Shown here: positions 8,455 through 15,730 of the stretch, one piece after another
Layout of the letters: each line of letters begins with the position of its first letter
Numbering within the stretch: position 1 is the first letter of the stretch
NCBI GenBank assembly: GCA_904501945.1
Contig: CAJGCU010000023.1
Coordinates: 1-23,857, forward strand
Length of the DNA stretch: 23,857 nt
DNA from: an uncultured Bacteroidaceae bacterium
GTDB taxonomy: Bacteria > Bacteroidota > Bacteroidia > Bacteroidales > Bacteroidaceae
Reading direction: 5' to 3'
Position numbers and translations under genes: made by a program
Notes under the pieces: generated by a model
Told to the model about the DNA's origin: nothing
Databases searched by the model: none
What the model saw: the letters and a program-made list of their open reading frames with translations, nothing else

Positions 8455-9855
8455 TTAATGAGCCGCTAAATAAGGAAAAAGGTCGTAGAGAAGTGTATCA
8501 GCCGTTTGGATGTGGATAAAATCTGATAATGGACTATTTAGCAACCAATAGACGATGATACCTGAAATGTAGCCGATGAAGGCCAACCATGAGATGTTGC
8601 GTAAGTACCATGTGAAGCTTACTTGCTCTAATCCCATGACAATGACGCCTGCTGCAGATCCGATGATGAGTATGCTACCACCTGTACCAGCACAGTAGGC
8701 AAGTAGATTCCAGAAGTTGCCATCTTGTATGAAGTTGGCCATGATGCCAGTCGTGCAGTCTGGCTCGATGCTGTACATGCCCATTGCGCTGGCTACGAGT
8801 GGAACGTTGTCGACAATGGATGAGAGTATGCCGATGATGCCATTCACGGCATAGGCATTTCCGTGGAACGTTTTGTTGAGCCAATCACCGACTTGAGCTA
8901 ATGTTCCAGTTTCTGTCAATGCACCGACGGCGAAAAGGATGCCAAGGAAGAAGAGGATGGTTGAGAGATCCAGCTTATGTAAGATATTTGATACTCTTAC
9001 CTTAGTGTCGAGGTTAAGAAGACGTTTGTTACGTCTTATAACAATTTCGGTGAAGATCCAAAGAACGCTGAGCAATGCCATAATGCCAGCGAAGGGCGGA
9101 AGGCCTGTGATGGAGCGGAATACGGGGACGAGGGTAAGACCGCCTACTCCAATGAAAAAGATGGCAAGTCGGATGGTGCGTGGAAGGAAACTTTGCTCCA
9201 TGTGTGTCATCTTGTCTTCTTTGTAGTTGGTGGCTTTTGCAATTTCGACTTCTCCTTTCAGTTTTTGAGAGATGATAAAAGCTGGTATGATTACGCTGGC
9301 AATTGATGGCAGGAAGAGGTTCCCGATGATTCCTGTGGTTGATACGCATCCTTTAATCCAAAGCATGATGGTTGTGACGTCTCCGATGGGAGAGAATGCT
9401 CCTCCTGAATTTGCGGCAAGAACAATCATGCCTGCATAGATGAGGCGTTGTTTTTTGTCAGCCACAAGCTTTTTCAATACCATGACCATGACGATACTGG
9501 TGGTCATGTTGTCGAGCAATGCTGACAAAATGAAGGTTATGCCGATAATTTCCCACAGCAGGATTCGTGCACTAGTGGTGTGCAGATAGCGTGTGACAAA
9601 GTTAAAACCTCCGTTGGAATCGACGATTTCCACAATGGCCATGGCTCCCATGAGGAAAAGGATAGTTTCGCAAGTTTCTCCTACATGCGGTAGAAAGACA
9701 TCTTCAACGGATGTGCCAGGATTACCCATCATGTAAAGTGCCCAGCAGGCAACTCCCATGAACAGGGCTACAGCTGATTTGTTCACTTTTGTGATGTTCT
9801 CAATGGTTATACATAGATATCCAATGATGAAAATGATGATAATGATGTTTGTCAT
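8455..9855 (-). CDS. nhaD: NhaD-type Na+/H+ antiporter
   Basis: A 466-residue inner-membrane protein of the ion transporter (ArsB/NhaD) superfamily that should exchange sodium (or lithium) for protons. It has about 11-12 hydrophobic segments across its length. Family signatures are SALLDNMTTSIVMVMVL in the first half, AANSGGAFSPIGDVTTIML near residues 148-165, SSIVDNVPLVASAMGMY in the second half and YCAGTGGSILIIGSAAG near 390-405. The order and spacing match NhaD, and no domain is missing. It is the last gene of a small minus-strand set with two unknown genes upstream (46 bp from the nearest). A 14-bp palindrome lies in that gap. In Prevotella-like bacteria such an antiporter fits sodium-based energetics and salt or pH homeostasis. 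Confidence 0.95.
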   Translation of the reverse strand: MTNIIIIIFIIGYLCITIENITKVNKSAVALFMGVACWALYMMGNPGTSVEDVFLPHVGETCETILFLMGAMAIVEIVDSNGGFNFVTRYLHTTSARILLWEIIGITFILSALLDNMTTSIVMVMVLKKLVADKKQRLIYAGMIVLAANSGGAFSPIGDVTTIMLWIKGCVSTTGIIGNLFLPSIASVIIPAFIISQKLKGEVEIAKATNYKEDKMTHMEQSFLPRTIRLAIFFIGVGGLTLVPVFRSITGLPPFAGIMALLSVLWIFTEIVIRRNKRLLNLDTKVRVSNILHKLDLSTILFFLGILFAVGALTETGTLAQVGDWLNKTFHGNAYAVNGIIGILSSIVDNVPLVASAMGMYSIEPDCTTGIMANFIQDGNFWNLLAYCAGTGGSILIIGSAAGVIVMGLEQVSFTWYLRNISWLAFIGYISGIIVYWLLNSPLSDFIHIQTADTLLYDLFPYLAAH

Positions 9856-9869
9856 TTTAACTTGCTGAT

Positions 9870-9883
9870 AATAAGTACTTATT
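9870..9883. repeat. 14-bp perfect palindrome upstream of nhaD
   Basis: AATAAGTACTTATT is its own reverse complement and lies 14 bp before the nhaD ATG. It could be an operator or chance in an AT-rich gap; no regulator is encoded nearby. Confidence 0.35.
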
Positions 9884-9901
9884 TAGAGATAAAAAGGTCC
9901 T

Positions 9902-10090
9902 TCATTTGCGTTTGGGGGTGAGTAATGGAAAACTAAGCAATACATTGACTGCACCAAACACAATGATGGCATGACGTAGGGTAGGATGGTTGTCCATCTG
10001 TAGGTACTGTGGGAGAAGCATCCATAAGATGCCGCATACAAGCAGAAGAAATCCTGCAAGGATTTTCCCCTTGGGACTTAAAGGCTTCAT
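9902..10090 (-). CDS. Small two-helix membrane protein, unknown function
   Basis: A 62-residue protein with a basic N-terminus (KPLSPKGK), a first hydrophobic helix (ILAGFLLLVCGILWMLL, about 10-26), a short polar loop with NHPTLRH, a second helix (AIIVFGAVNVLLSFPLL, about 41-57) and a basic end (TPKRK). This topology places both ends in the cytoplasm. It lies between the 133-residue unknown gene (12 bp upstream) and nhaD (46 bp downstream) on the same strand, so it is probably part of the same transcript. I do not recognise the family. Its reality rests on membrane-helix structure and tight spacing. Confidence 0.7.
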   Translation of the reverse strand: MKPLSPKGKILAGFLLLVCGILWMLLPQYLQMDNHPTLRHAIIVFGAVNVLLSFPLLTPKRK

Positions 10091-10102
10091 GGGGACTATG
10101 GA

Positions 10103-10504
10103 TTAGCAGGCTAAAGCCTTTTTGAGTAGAATAGCCTCTTTCCCTTCGAATATTTTAATTTCGCAAACGGAATTATAGGCCAGTTGGTTGTATCTGAAAA
10201 GCTGTATGGCAATAAATTGCCCGTCGCGAGAGGAACACGCTTCAAGACAGAAGCAACCATTGTCGTCAAGTTCGATAGGGAGTTTCGCATTTTCTGCGCA
10301 TAGAGGGTCGTGCTGGAATTTAAGCAGGAACTGCTGAATGGCACAGCCTGATGACATCGTGTAATAGTTTCGAATGCAATCGACTTCTGTTTGGGTGGGG
10401 TTGTAGTATATTTTTGTTCGAAGCCCCAACAGACTGGTTTTTATGGATATACGTGGGTGGTTAGCTACTGTTGGTGCTATTTCTAAATTTTTGAAACTTG
10501 CCAT
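10103..10504 (-). CDS. Hypothetical protein, 133 residues
   Basis: I do not recognise this protein. With the start at 10504 (MASFKNLEIAP) it has 133 residues, no signal peptide and no membrane segment, mixed alpha/beta character and six cysteines, one of them near the C-terminus (KKALAC). The open frame extends upstream to 10618, but the extra 38 residues (KLFFNGPHSTERTTKWPYPL) look like translated non-coding sequence and overlap a hairpin, so the internal ATG is preferred. It precedes the two-helix protein by 12 bp and nhaD beyond, which suggests an operon, but gives no direct functional hint. It is probably cytoplasmic. Confidence 0.6.
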   Translation of the reverse strand: MASFKNLEIAPTVANHPRISIKTSLLGLRTKIYYNPTQTEVDCIRNYYTMSSGCAIQQFLLKFQHDPLCAENAKLPIELDDNGCFCLEACSSRDGQFIAIQLFRYNQLAYNSVCEIKIFEGKEAILLKKALAC

Positions 10505-10606
10505 AATAAGATTGTTTTTCCCGCATGGAAGTGGATATGGCCACTTCGTTGTTCTTTCAGTTGAATGCGGTCCGTTAAAGAATAGTTTTATTGAATACAG
10601 TATTAG

Positions 10607-10631
10607 CCTAAGTATCAAATTGATGCTTAGG
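10607..10631. terminator. Imperfect hairpin after the putative lipoprotein gene
   Basis: CCTAAGTATC (10607-10616) and GATGCTTAGG (10622-10631) pair over 10 positions with one G-T, around a 5-nt AAATT loop. It lies 24 bp after the stop of the minus-strand lipoprotein gene and before the next minus-strand gene. No clear U-tract follows, so it is only a possible terminator or RNA processing site. Confidence 0.35.
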
Positions 10632-10655
10632 AATGGAAAATAAAGAATAAAAACT

Positions 10656-11093
10656 CTAACGGATGATATGCCTCAATACATATATAAATAATGTATGTGA
10701 GGAAAAAGAAATAATAGGTATGGTTGTGCGTTGTACGAATCCACCGATGGAAAAATGTATGGCGGAGCGGGGAGCGCGGTTGGCCGTAAATGCTTTTCCT
10801 GTTCCACGGAATGATGGGGATTGGCGTTCGCCAATTGTGCGTTTTGCATATTCTACAGGATGCTGGCTGGCAGTGCGGAAGGATGTAGTCGCATTGGAAA
10901 GTGTGCCTTCGTTGTTGCCAAAGCGTATCTCGTTGTTGTTAGGGGTATGGGTGAGTTGCTGAACAGTGGATTGTGATGAGATATTTGGGGTATATTCTGA
11001 TGCTTCAAGTTGGTTGAACTTGAGGTTTTGTTGGCATGATATCCATGTGAAGGATGTCATGACAAGGAATAATATGTGCATCAGAAATTTCAT
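10656..11093 (-). CDS. Putative small lipoprotein, unknown function
   Basis: A 145-residue protein with a hydrophobic leader (FLMHILFLVMTSF) followed by WISC, which reads as a somewhat unusual lipobox with Cys20 as the lipidation site. The body (about 25-115) is polar and low in secondary structure, rich in Asn, Ser, Thr and Gln. The last 30 residues become hydrophobic (TIPIISF, SSHTLFIYVL), which is odd for a lipoprotein and may be a membrane-binding tail or a sign that the reading frame has been extended by a past frameshift. It starts 30 bp after the xth stop on the same strand and could be co-transcribed. I do not recognise the family; a shorter open frame on the other strand lacks any such signals. 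Confidence 0.55.
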   Translation of the reverse strand: MKFLMHILFLVMTSFTWISCQQNLKFNQLEASEYTPNISSQSTVQQLTHTPNNNEIRFGNNEGTLSNATTSFRTASQHPVEYAKRTIGERQSPSFRGTGKAFTANRAPRSAIHFSIGGFVQRTTIPIISFSSHTLFIYVLRHIIR

Positions 11094-11123
11094 CGTATAT
11101 GTTTGAGGGGCGGAATCTGTAAG

Positions 11124-11912
11124 CTAAAGTTTTACGGAAACTTCAACTGGGCAATGATCGCTGCCCATGATGTCGGTGTGAATCTTTGCTGCTTCCAATT
11201 GTGGGGTTATCCGGTTGGAGCAGAGCCAGTAATCTATGCGCCACCCTGTGTTTTTTTCGCGGGCATGGAAGCGGTATGACCACCATGAATACATGTTTTC
11301 TGTGTTTGGGTAAAAGTAACGGAAAGTATCGGTGAATCCTGCGTTTAACAGTTCTGTGAATTTAGCGCGTTCCTCATTGGTGAATCCAGCGTTTTTGTGA
11401 TTTGTCTTCGGATTTTTGAGGTCTATTTCTTGATGCGCCACATTCATGTCACCGCAGATGAGAACTGGTTTCTTTTGGTCAAGTTCTTGTATGTATTGAC
11501 GGAATGCGTCATCCCAGATCATACGCTGATCAAGTCGTTTTAGTCCATCTTGGGAATTGGGGGTATATACTGTGACGACATAAAAGGTGTCGTATTCAAG
11601 GGTGATAATGCGCCCTTCGGTGTTCATGTCCAGCCAATCTTTATTAGAAAATGACTTGGTGATGTTCTGTGGTAATCCGTATGTCGCGAAAAGGGGAGTG
11701 TGTTTGGTGTAGATGGCAGTGCCGGAATAGCCTTTCTTTTCAGCGTAGCTCCAGTAAGACAGGTAGCCTGGGAAAGCGAGGTCAAGCTGTCCTTCCTGCA
11801 TCTTGGTTTCTTGAAGGCAAAAGAAGTCCGCGTCGAGTGTGGCGAAGACTTCTGAGAAGCCCTTGCCACATACGGCGCGGAGTCCATTAACGTTCCATGA
11901 AATAAATTTCAT
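11124..11912 (-). CDS. xth: Exodeoxyribonuclease III (AP endonuclease family)
   Basis: A 262-residue ExoIII/ExoA-type enzyme of the endonuclease/exonuclease/phosphatase fold, acting in base-excision repair by cutting at abasic sites. The motifs appear in order: SWNVNGLRA at the N-terminus, LQETK (metal ligand Glu35), VYTPNS (Tyr116), CGDMNVAHQEIDL (Asp155, Asn157), WRIDYWL and a final GSDHCPV (Asp252, His253). The length is normal and nothing is missing. It lies 77 bp after the CoA-transferase gene on the same strand. No promoter-like box was found in that gap, so it may be read from upstream. Confidence 0.96.
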   Translation of the reverse strand: MKFISWNVNGLRAVCGKGFSEVFATLDADFFCLQETKMQEGQLDLAFPGYLSYWSYAEKKGYSGTAIYTKHTPLFATYGLPQNITKSFSNKDWLDMNTEGRIITLEYDTFYVVTVYTPNSQDGLKRLDQRMIWDDAFRQYIQELDQKKPVLICGDMNVAHQEIDLKNPKTNHKNAGFTNEERAKFTELLNAGFTDTFRYFYPNTENMYSWWSYRFHAREKNTGWRIDYWLCSNRITPQLEAAKIHTDIMGSDHCPVEVSVKL

Positions 11913-11989
11913 CTTCTATGTTTTTGGGGTTCTGTAGCGGTAGAGTCGAATTTGAACTCTTTTGCTATATGCCCGATTGTGTGTACTTT

Positions 11990-13486
11990 TTACATGTACT
12001 TAGAGAAATCAACCTTGTGCATGTCGCCTTCCTTGATGAATGTGTCGTGGAAGGAGTGGGTTGCGGCAAGGTTGTGCCATGACTGGCCTTTCTGTGAAAT
12101 CTTGAGATAGTCCCACAAAAGCTGCTTGTAATCTGGGTGTACGCAGTTCTCGATGATAGCGTGAGCACGCTGAATTGGACTTTTTCCGCGGAGGTCAGCA
12201 ACACCTTGCTCTGTCACGATGATGTTGACATCGTGCTCTGTGTGGTCGATGTGGCTGCAGAATGGAACGATAGATGAGATGGCACCACCTTTAGCTACAG
12301 AAGGACAGGTGAAGATGGAGAGGAATGCGTTACGCTCGAAGTCGCCAGAACCGCCAATACCGTTCATCATCTTTGTTCCGCAAATCTGTGTTGAGTTAGC
12401 GTGGCCGAAAAGGTCTACCTCGATGGCTGTGTTGATGGCGATGAGTCCAAGACGACGGATTACCTCGGCGTTGTTAGATATTTCAGAAGGGCGAAGAACG
12501 AGCTTGTCTTTGAAGAAATCAATGTTGTCATAGATGCTAACGAGCTTGTCGTTAGTTACTGTGAGTGAACAAGTTGATGCGCACTTCACGCGCTCTTGGA
12601 ACATGAGATCTACGATGGCGTTCTGAAGTACTTCTGTATATACTTCCATTGCAGGCATGTCAGGGTTGCTTCCGAGTGCAAAGAGGATAGCGTTTGCTGT
12701 TGTTCCAACGCCGCTCTGGAAAGGAAGGAAGCCTGGAGGAATGATGCCGCGCTTCTTTTCGTTCATAAGGAAGTTCGCAACATTTTCTCCAATTTTGTCT
12801 GTGATAGGGTCTGCATCCTTGAAGTCGCGTGCTTCGTCTGGAATGTTGCACTCTACAACACCTACAATCTTTTTAGGGTCTATCTGGAGATAAGGAGTTC
12901 CAATACGGTCGGTAACCTTCTCGATAGGAATAGGCTTGCGGTAAGGTGGGTCGAGTGGTTCATATACATCGTGGATGCCGACGGATTTAGGTGAATGGAA
13001 TGCATTCAATTCAAGGATGACTCCCTTTTTAGCTAAACGTGCAACTGTTGGGGATATGCCGCCTGCTGCAGTGAGGTATACCTTGCCATCTTCTTCTATG
13101 GCACAAACTTCAATAATAGCCCAGTCGATGTCGCCAAGAAAACCATAGCGTACGTCTTGAGCCATCATGCCAAGGTGAATGTCGTTGTAAGCGATTTCTC
13201 CAGCATTCACGTGCTTGCGGAACGCCGAATTTGTCGTGTATGGTGCACGGTAGCGAATAGCGTTTTCTTCAGAGAGTACCCCATCGCAGGATTGGCCTGT
13301 AGATGCTCCTGTGAGAATGCTAATCTGATAAGGACGACCTGCTTCGTGTTCAGCATGGGCGATTTTTGCAATTTCAGCAGTCACAGCCTTTGGAGTACCT
13401 GCTGGTGTAAATCCTGAAAGACCGATGTTGTCTCCGTCTTTGATGAGTGCTGCAGCCTCTGCAGCGGTAATTCTTGTAAATGCCAT
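11990..13486 (-). CDS. Succinyl-CoA:acetate CoA-transferase (acetyl-CoA hydrolase/transferase family)
   Basis: A 498-residue cytoplasmic class I CoA-transferase that moves CoA between acetate and succinate (or propionate), a step in succinate/propionate fermentation. It contains the N-terminal LSGFTPAGTPKAV segment, the GVGTTANAI loop (about 259-266), the active-site glutamate in VYTEVLQ (Glu285) and the family signature LFGHANSTQICGTKMMNGIGGSGDF. The length matches the succinate CoA-transferase (AarC/Cat1-like) subfamily. It has its own well-formed promoter (13520-13549) about 34 bp before the ATG. Codons are strongly biased to the C-ending forms, as expected for a highly expressed central-metabolism gene. 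The exact acid pair used cannot be told from the sequence. Confidence 0.93.
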   Translation of the reverse strand: MAFTRITAAEAAALIKDGDNIGLSGFTPAGTPKAVTAEIAKIAHAEHEAGRPYQISILTGASTGQSCDGVLSEENAIRYRAPYTTNSAFRKHVNAGEIAYNDIHLGMMAQDVRYGFLGDIDWAIIEVCAIEEDGKVYLTAAGGISPTVARLAKKGVILELNAFHSPKSVGIHDVYEPLDPPYRKPIPIEKVTDRIGTPYLQIDPKKIVGVVECNIPDEARDFKDADPITDKIGENVANFLMNEKKRGIIPPGFLPFQSGVGTTANAILFALGSNPDMPAMEVYTEVLQNAIVDLMFQERVKCASTCSLTVTNDKLVSIYDNIDFFKDKLVLRPSEISNNAEVIRRLGLIAINTAIEVDLFGHANSTQICGTKMMNGIGGSGDFERNAFLSIFTCPSVAKGGAISSIVPFCSHIDHTEHDVNIIVTEQGVADLRGKSPIQRAHAIIENCVHPDYKQLLWDYLKISQKGQSWHNLAATHSFHDTFIKEGDMHKVDFSKYM

Positions 13487-13519
13487 AATTTTAGTCTACA
13501 CTAATCTATTAAATTTGTG

Positions 13520-13549
13520 CGAAATTAGTTATTTTGTTTATAATGACAA
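13520..13549 (-). promoter_or_regulatory. Promoter of the CoA-transferase gene
   Basis: On the minus strand a TTG -33 box (13549-13547) is followed after exactly 19 bp by TAATTTCG (13527-13520), one mismatch from the Bacteroidetes -7 consensus TAnnTTTG. The ATG lies about 34 bp further on. Both boxes and the spacing are as expected for the housekeeping sigma factor. Confidence 0.65.
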
Positions 13550-13587
13550 AATAAGAAGCATGAAATCTGAATTTTATGCTTCTTATT
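13550..13587 (-). terminator. Terminator of the glsA-glsB operon
   Basis: Two 17-bp arms (13550-13566 and 13571-13587) pair with a single G-T around a CTGA loop. It begins 23 bp after the glsB stop, and on the minus strand the stem runs into TTATTTTG, a U-rich tail. The tail overlaps the -33 box of the next promoter. Confidence 0.7.
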
Positions 13588-13610
13588 ACATAATAATATA
13601 TGTGTTATGT

Positions 13611-14639
13611 CTATTTGATGGGGTCAAAATTGTCTTCTAACTCTTTTTTGTTTTTTGGTTCATAGATGACCTTGTTGGCCCCGCTAGTTATGCGTGCATA
13701 TTCGGGATGTTCTTTTGCAAAGTTGTCAATGTAACGTATTCTTTTTTGGTCATATAATTCACTGACAGCAATGAGAATACCGGTTTCCTCTACATCTCCG
13801 AACCCGTAATTAATGGCGGTTCCAAACATTTTCATAGTTGGAGAGAGGCCCATGTAAGCATTGATGAGTGGAGGAATGTTGTAACCCAATGCGCGGACTT
13901 CGCGATTGAGTATCTTGTAATCCTCTTTGAATGTTTCTTCGCTAAAGAGTTTTTCGAATTCTTTCACATCGTGCTCTAATTCAAGTGGTTTTGTTGGAAT
14001 TACCAAGTCTTCTTTATCGCCGAAGTGCTTCCTGAGGAAATAGAGAATCATGTCACGTCCTTTGCGATTGTAACTTGGATACATAGTCATTTTCCCAAAG
14101 AAATATTTGCAATCAGGCATGATGACAGCCAATGCGCCGAGCCCATCCCAAAGATTGTCTAGGGCAAAAATAGACTTGTTGTCAGAACGAGTAGACTGGT
14201 ATTCGAGCGTTACAAACGATCGTCCCAGTTCTATCGTGTATGGCATGTAATTCTTGATGAAGTTGTCGGAAAAATGGAACATGTGGCTTGTTGCCAGAAT
14301 GGGTTGTCCATTGTTGTCAAACTTGATGTCCGGGCCGAGGATATAGCGATAGCCTCCGATGATTTCTGACGCATCAGGATTCCATACGATGAGTTGCTTG
14401 TATGGATTTTCCATCGTATCGAATTCGTCAAGGTCGCAGTCGAGTCCAGTGCCACCTCCTGCTGCGCGGAAAGCAATCTCTCGCAAGCGTCCGATTTCTC
14501 GAACCACGTTGGGGGAATCCTGCCATGTGACCACGTAAACCTCGTTATTGCTCTTGCTGGTCATGCGCAAGCGTTTGTCGTCTGTTAGTTCTGCTTTCAG
14601 CACCTCTTTAGGTGTAGGCGCAATGATTTCTGCTTCCAT
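13611..14639 (-). CDS. glsB: GNAT-family N-acyltransferase of glycine-lipid synthesis (GlsB-like)
   Basis: A 342-residue protein of the OlsB/hemolysin-like GNAT group. In Bacteroides the GlsB enzyme joins a 3-hydroxy fatty acyl group to the amino group of glycine, the first step to glycine lipids (the intermediate is also known as commendamide). Visible features are VREIGRLREIAFR with AAGGGTGLDCDLDEFD, the acyltransferase core IIGGYRYILG, the ELGRSFV strand and PSYNRKGRDMILYFL. A C-terminal extension (about 240-342) has IPPLINAYMGLSP, as seen in this subfamily. It lies 20 bp after the PlsC-like gene glsA on the same strand, and this pairing is the main support for the specific name. It is probably a cytoplasmic or membrane-peripheral enzyme. 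Confidence 0.85.
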   Translation of the reverse strand: MEAEIIAPTPKEVLKAELTDDKRLRMTSKSNNEVYVVTWQDSPNVVREIGRLREIAFRAAGGGTGLDCDLDEFDTMENPYKQLIVWNPDASEIIGGYRYILGPDIKFDNNGQPILATSHMFHFSDNFIKNYMPYTIELGRSFVTLEYQSTRSDNKSIFALDNLWDGLGALAVIMPDCKYFFGKMTMYPSYNRKGRDMILYFLRKHFGDKEDLVIPTKPLELEHDVKEFEKLFSEETFKEDYKILNREVRALGYNIPPLINAYMGLSPTMKMFGTAINYGFGDVEETGILIAVSELYDQKRIRYIDNFAKEHPEYARITSGANKVIYEPKNKKELEDNFDPIK

Positions 14640-14659
14640 ATAATAGTGATGACGTTCTT

Positions 14660-15526
14660 TTATTCTTGGTGAAGTTGATATACTTTTTCTTTAACCCATT
14701 GTGCCCATTCTTGGGGGGTCTTGGACTTGTCGAATGTTTCCCAGGGTATAGGTTCTCCAAATGTTACAGTAAATGTTTTGCCTTGGTTCTTGTACATCTC
14801 ATCAGCTAGATACAACATGGCGATATTGAATTTTAGATGCAGCCGTTTGCACCAGCGTGCAATGTTGTAGAAACGATCTGAGTTCTGGCCGGAGAAGTGG
14901 ACGGGTATGACATCTCTCTGGTACTGAACGGATTTTGTGATAAATGTTTTTTTCCATTCAAGATCTCTGATGCTTCCGTCTTCTCCCTTTCTTGAACAGA
15001 GCCCGGCAGGAAACATAACCACATTTTTTTGAGTTTGAAAGGCTGCTTCAACCATTTTCGGGAAGTCTCGTCCGTTTCGTCCTGTTTTGTTGATGGGTAC
15101 GCATAGTGGAGCGAGTCCTTTGAGGTTCATCAAAAGGTCATTGACCAGATAAACCATTTGGCTGTCGAATTTGTGGCAGACGATGGAACCTAATGTGAGC
15201 CCATCCAGTCCTCCGAGGGGATGATTACAAACGATTGTATAGTAACGTCCGCCTTCATTGCTGGGAATAGCGTCCAGTCCATTCTGGATGACTCCGTTGG
15301 TGTTTGTTTGTACAACGGCCTTGCATTTCATGTATTTAAGGCATTTGTCAATCCACTCAACTCCAGTCTTTTCCCTCCCTTCTCCGCACAGATATACGTT
15401 CATCCAGTCTTGATGGATAATGCCTTTAAGCCATATGGCAACAAACCTCGGGACGAATGCTGATTTTGCACCGAGTTTGTTTTTCAAGACTTGGTCTATG
15501 TCAATCTTGAATTCATCTTCTTTCAT
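14660..15526 (-). CDS. glsA: PlsC-like O-acyltransferase of glycine-lipid synthesis (GlsA-like)
   Basis: A 288-residue 1-acyl-glycerol-phosphate-acyltransferase-like protein. Paired with the GNAT gene it should add the second, ester-linked acyl chain to the N-acyl glycine, giving a di-acylated glycine lipid of the membrane. Motif I is NHPLGGLDG, in which five residues separate His102 from Asp108 instead of the usual four. Motif III is FPAGLCSRK (173-181), and VIPVHFSG corresponds to motif IV. It is the first gene of the operon, with a -7-like box 24 bp upstream of its ATG (15550-15557). A member of the broader hemolysin-associated acyltransferase group is the alternative name if the gls assignment fails. 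Confidence 0.85.
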   Translation of the reverse strand: MKEDEFKIDIDQVLKNKLGAKSAFVPRFVAIWLKGIIHQDWMNVYLCGEGREKTGVEWIDKCLKYMKCKAVVQTNTNGVIQNGLDAIPSNEGGRYYTIVCNHPLGGLDGLTLGSIVCHKFDSQMVYLVNDLLMNLKGLAPLCVPINKTGRNGRDFPKMVEAAFQTQKNVVMFPAGLCSRKGEDGSIRDLEWKKTFITKSVQYQRDVIPVHFSGQNSDRFYNIARWCKRLHLKFNIAMLYLADEMYKNQGKTFTVTFGEPIPWETFDKSKTPQEWAQWVKEKVYQLHQE

Positions 15527-15549
15527 TACTATAACATTGAAAAGTCATG

Positions 15550-15557
15550 CAAAATTA
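15550..15557 (-). promoter_or_regulatory. Probable -7 box of glsA
   Basis: On the minus strand this reads TAATTTTG, matching TAnnTTTG, 23 bp before the glsA ATG. No TTG box is seen at the proper distance. The spacing implies a short leader. Confidence 0.45.
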
Positions 15558-15620
15558 TTGAATATTTTTGTTTTTTTAGTAAAAGATGTGAACTTTTAAT
15601 GAAATTAGGGGGAAAATTAG

Positions 15621-15628
15621 TATCTTTG
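15621..15628 (+). promoter_or_regulatory. Probable -7 box of the polysaccharide-export operon
   Basis: TATCTTTG is a perfect Bacteroidetes -7 box. It lies 102 bp before the ATG of the SLBB exporter, which gives a leader of roughly 95 nt. No clear -33 TTG is seen. A weak 6-bp hairpin occurs inside the leader. Confidence 0.6.
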
Positions 15629-15730
15629 CAACGATTAGTGGAATTTTGAACAATTTATTTAATGAATGTTCGAGAAACATTGTGATGTTTTCTGTAAAAA
15701 ATAGAGAATTTTTTAAGATAATATTGATAT

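Noticed and set aside
10505..10618. Longer start for the 133-residue unknown protein
   Set aside because: The added residues look non-coding and the region contains part of a hairpin; the internal ATG gives a sounder protein.
10663..10962. 99-residue plus-strand open frame opposite the putative lipoprotein gene
   Set aside because: It has no recognisable start context, signal or domain, while the minus-strand frame has a leader and lipobox.
11943..11960. tRNA T-arm-like sequence (minus strand GAGTTCAAATTCGACTC) in the gap between xth and the CoA-transferase gene
   Set aside because: The loop TTCAAAT is present but the flanking stems do not pair, and there is no acceptor stem, D-arm or anticodon arm in the 77-bp gap.
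12596..12994. 132-residue open frame opposite the CoA-transferase gene
   Set aside because: It lies wholly inside a well-recognised enzyme gene and shows no family features.
15665..15681. Small hairpin AATGTT / AACATT in the exporter leader
   Set aside because: Only 6 bp and AT-rich, within the range expected by chance; kept as a remark, not a feature.
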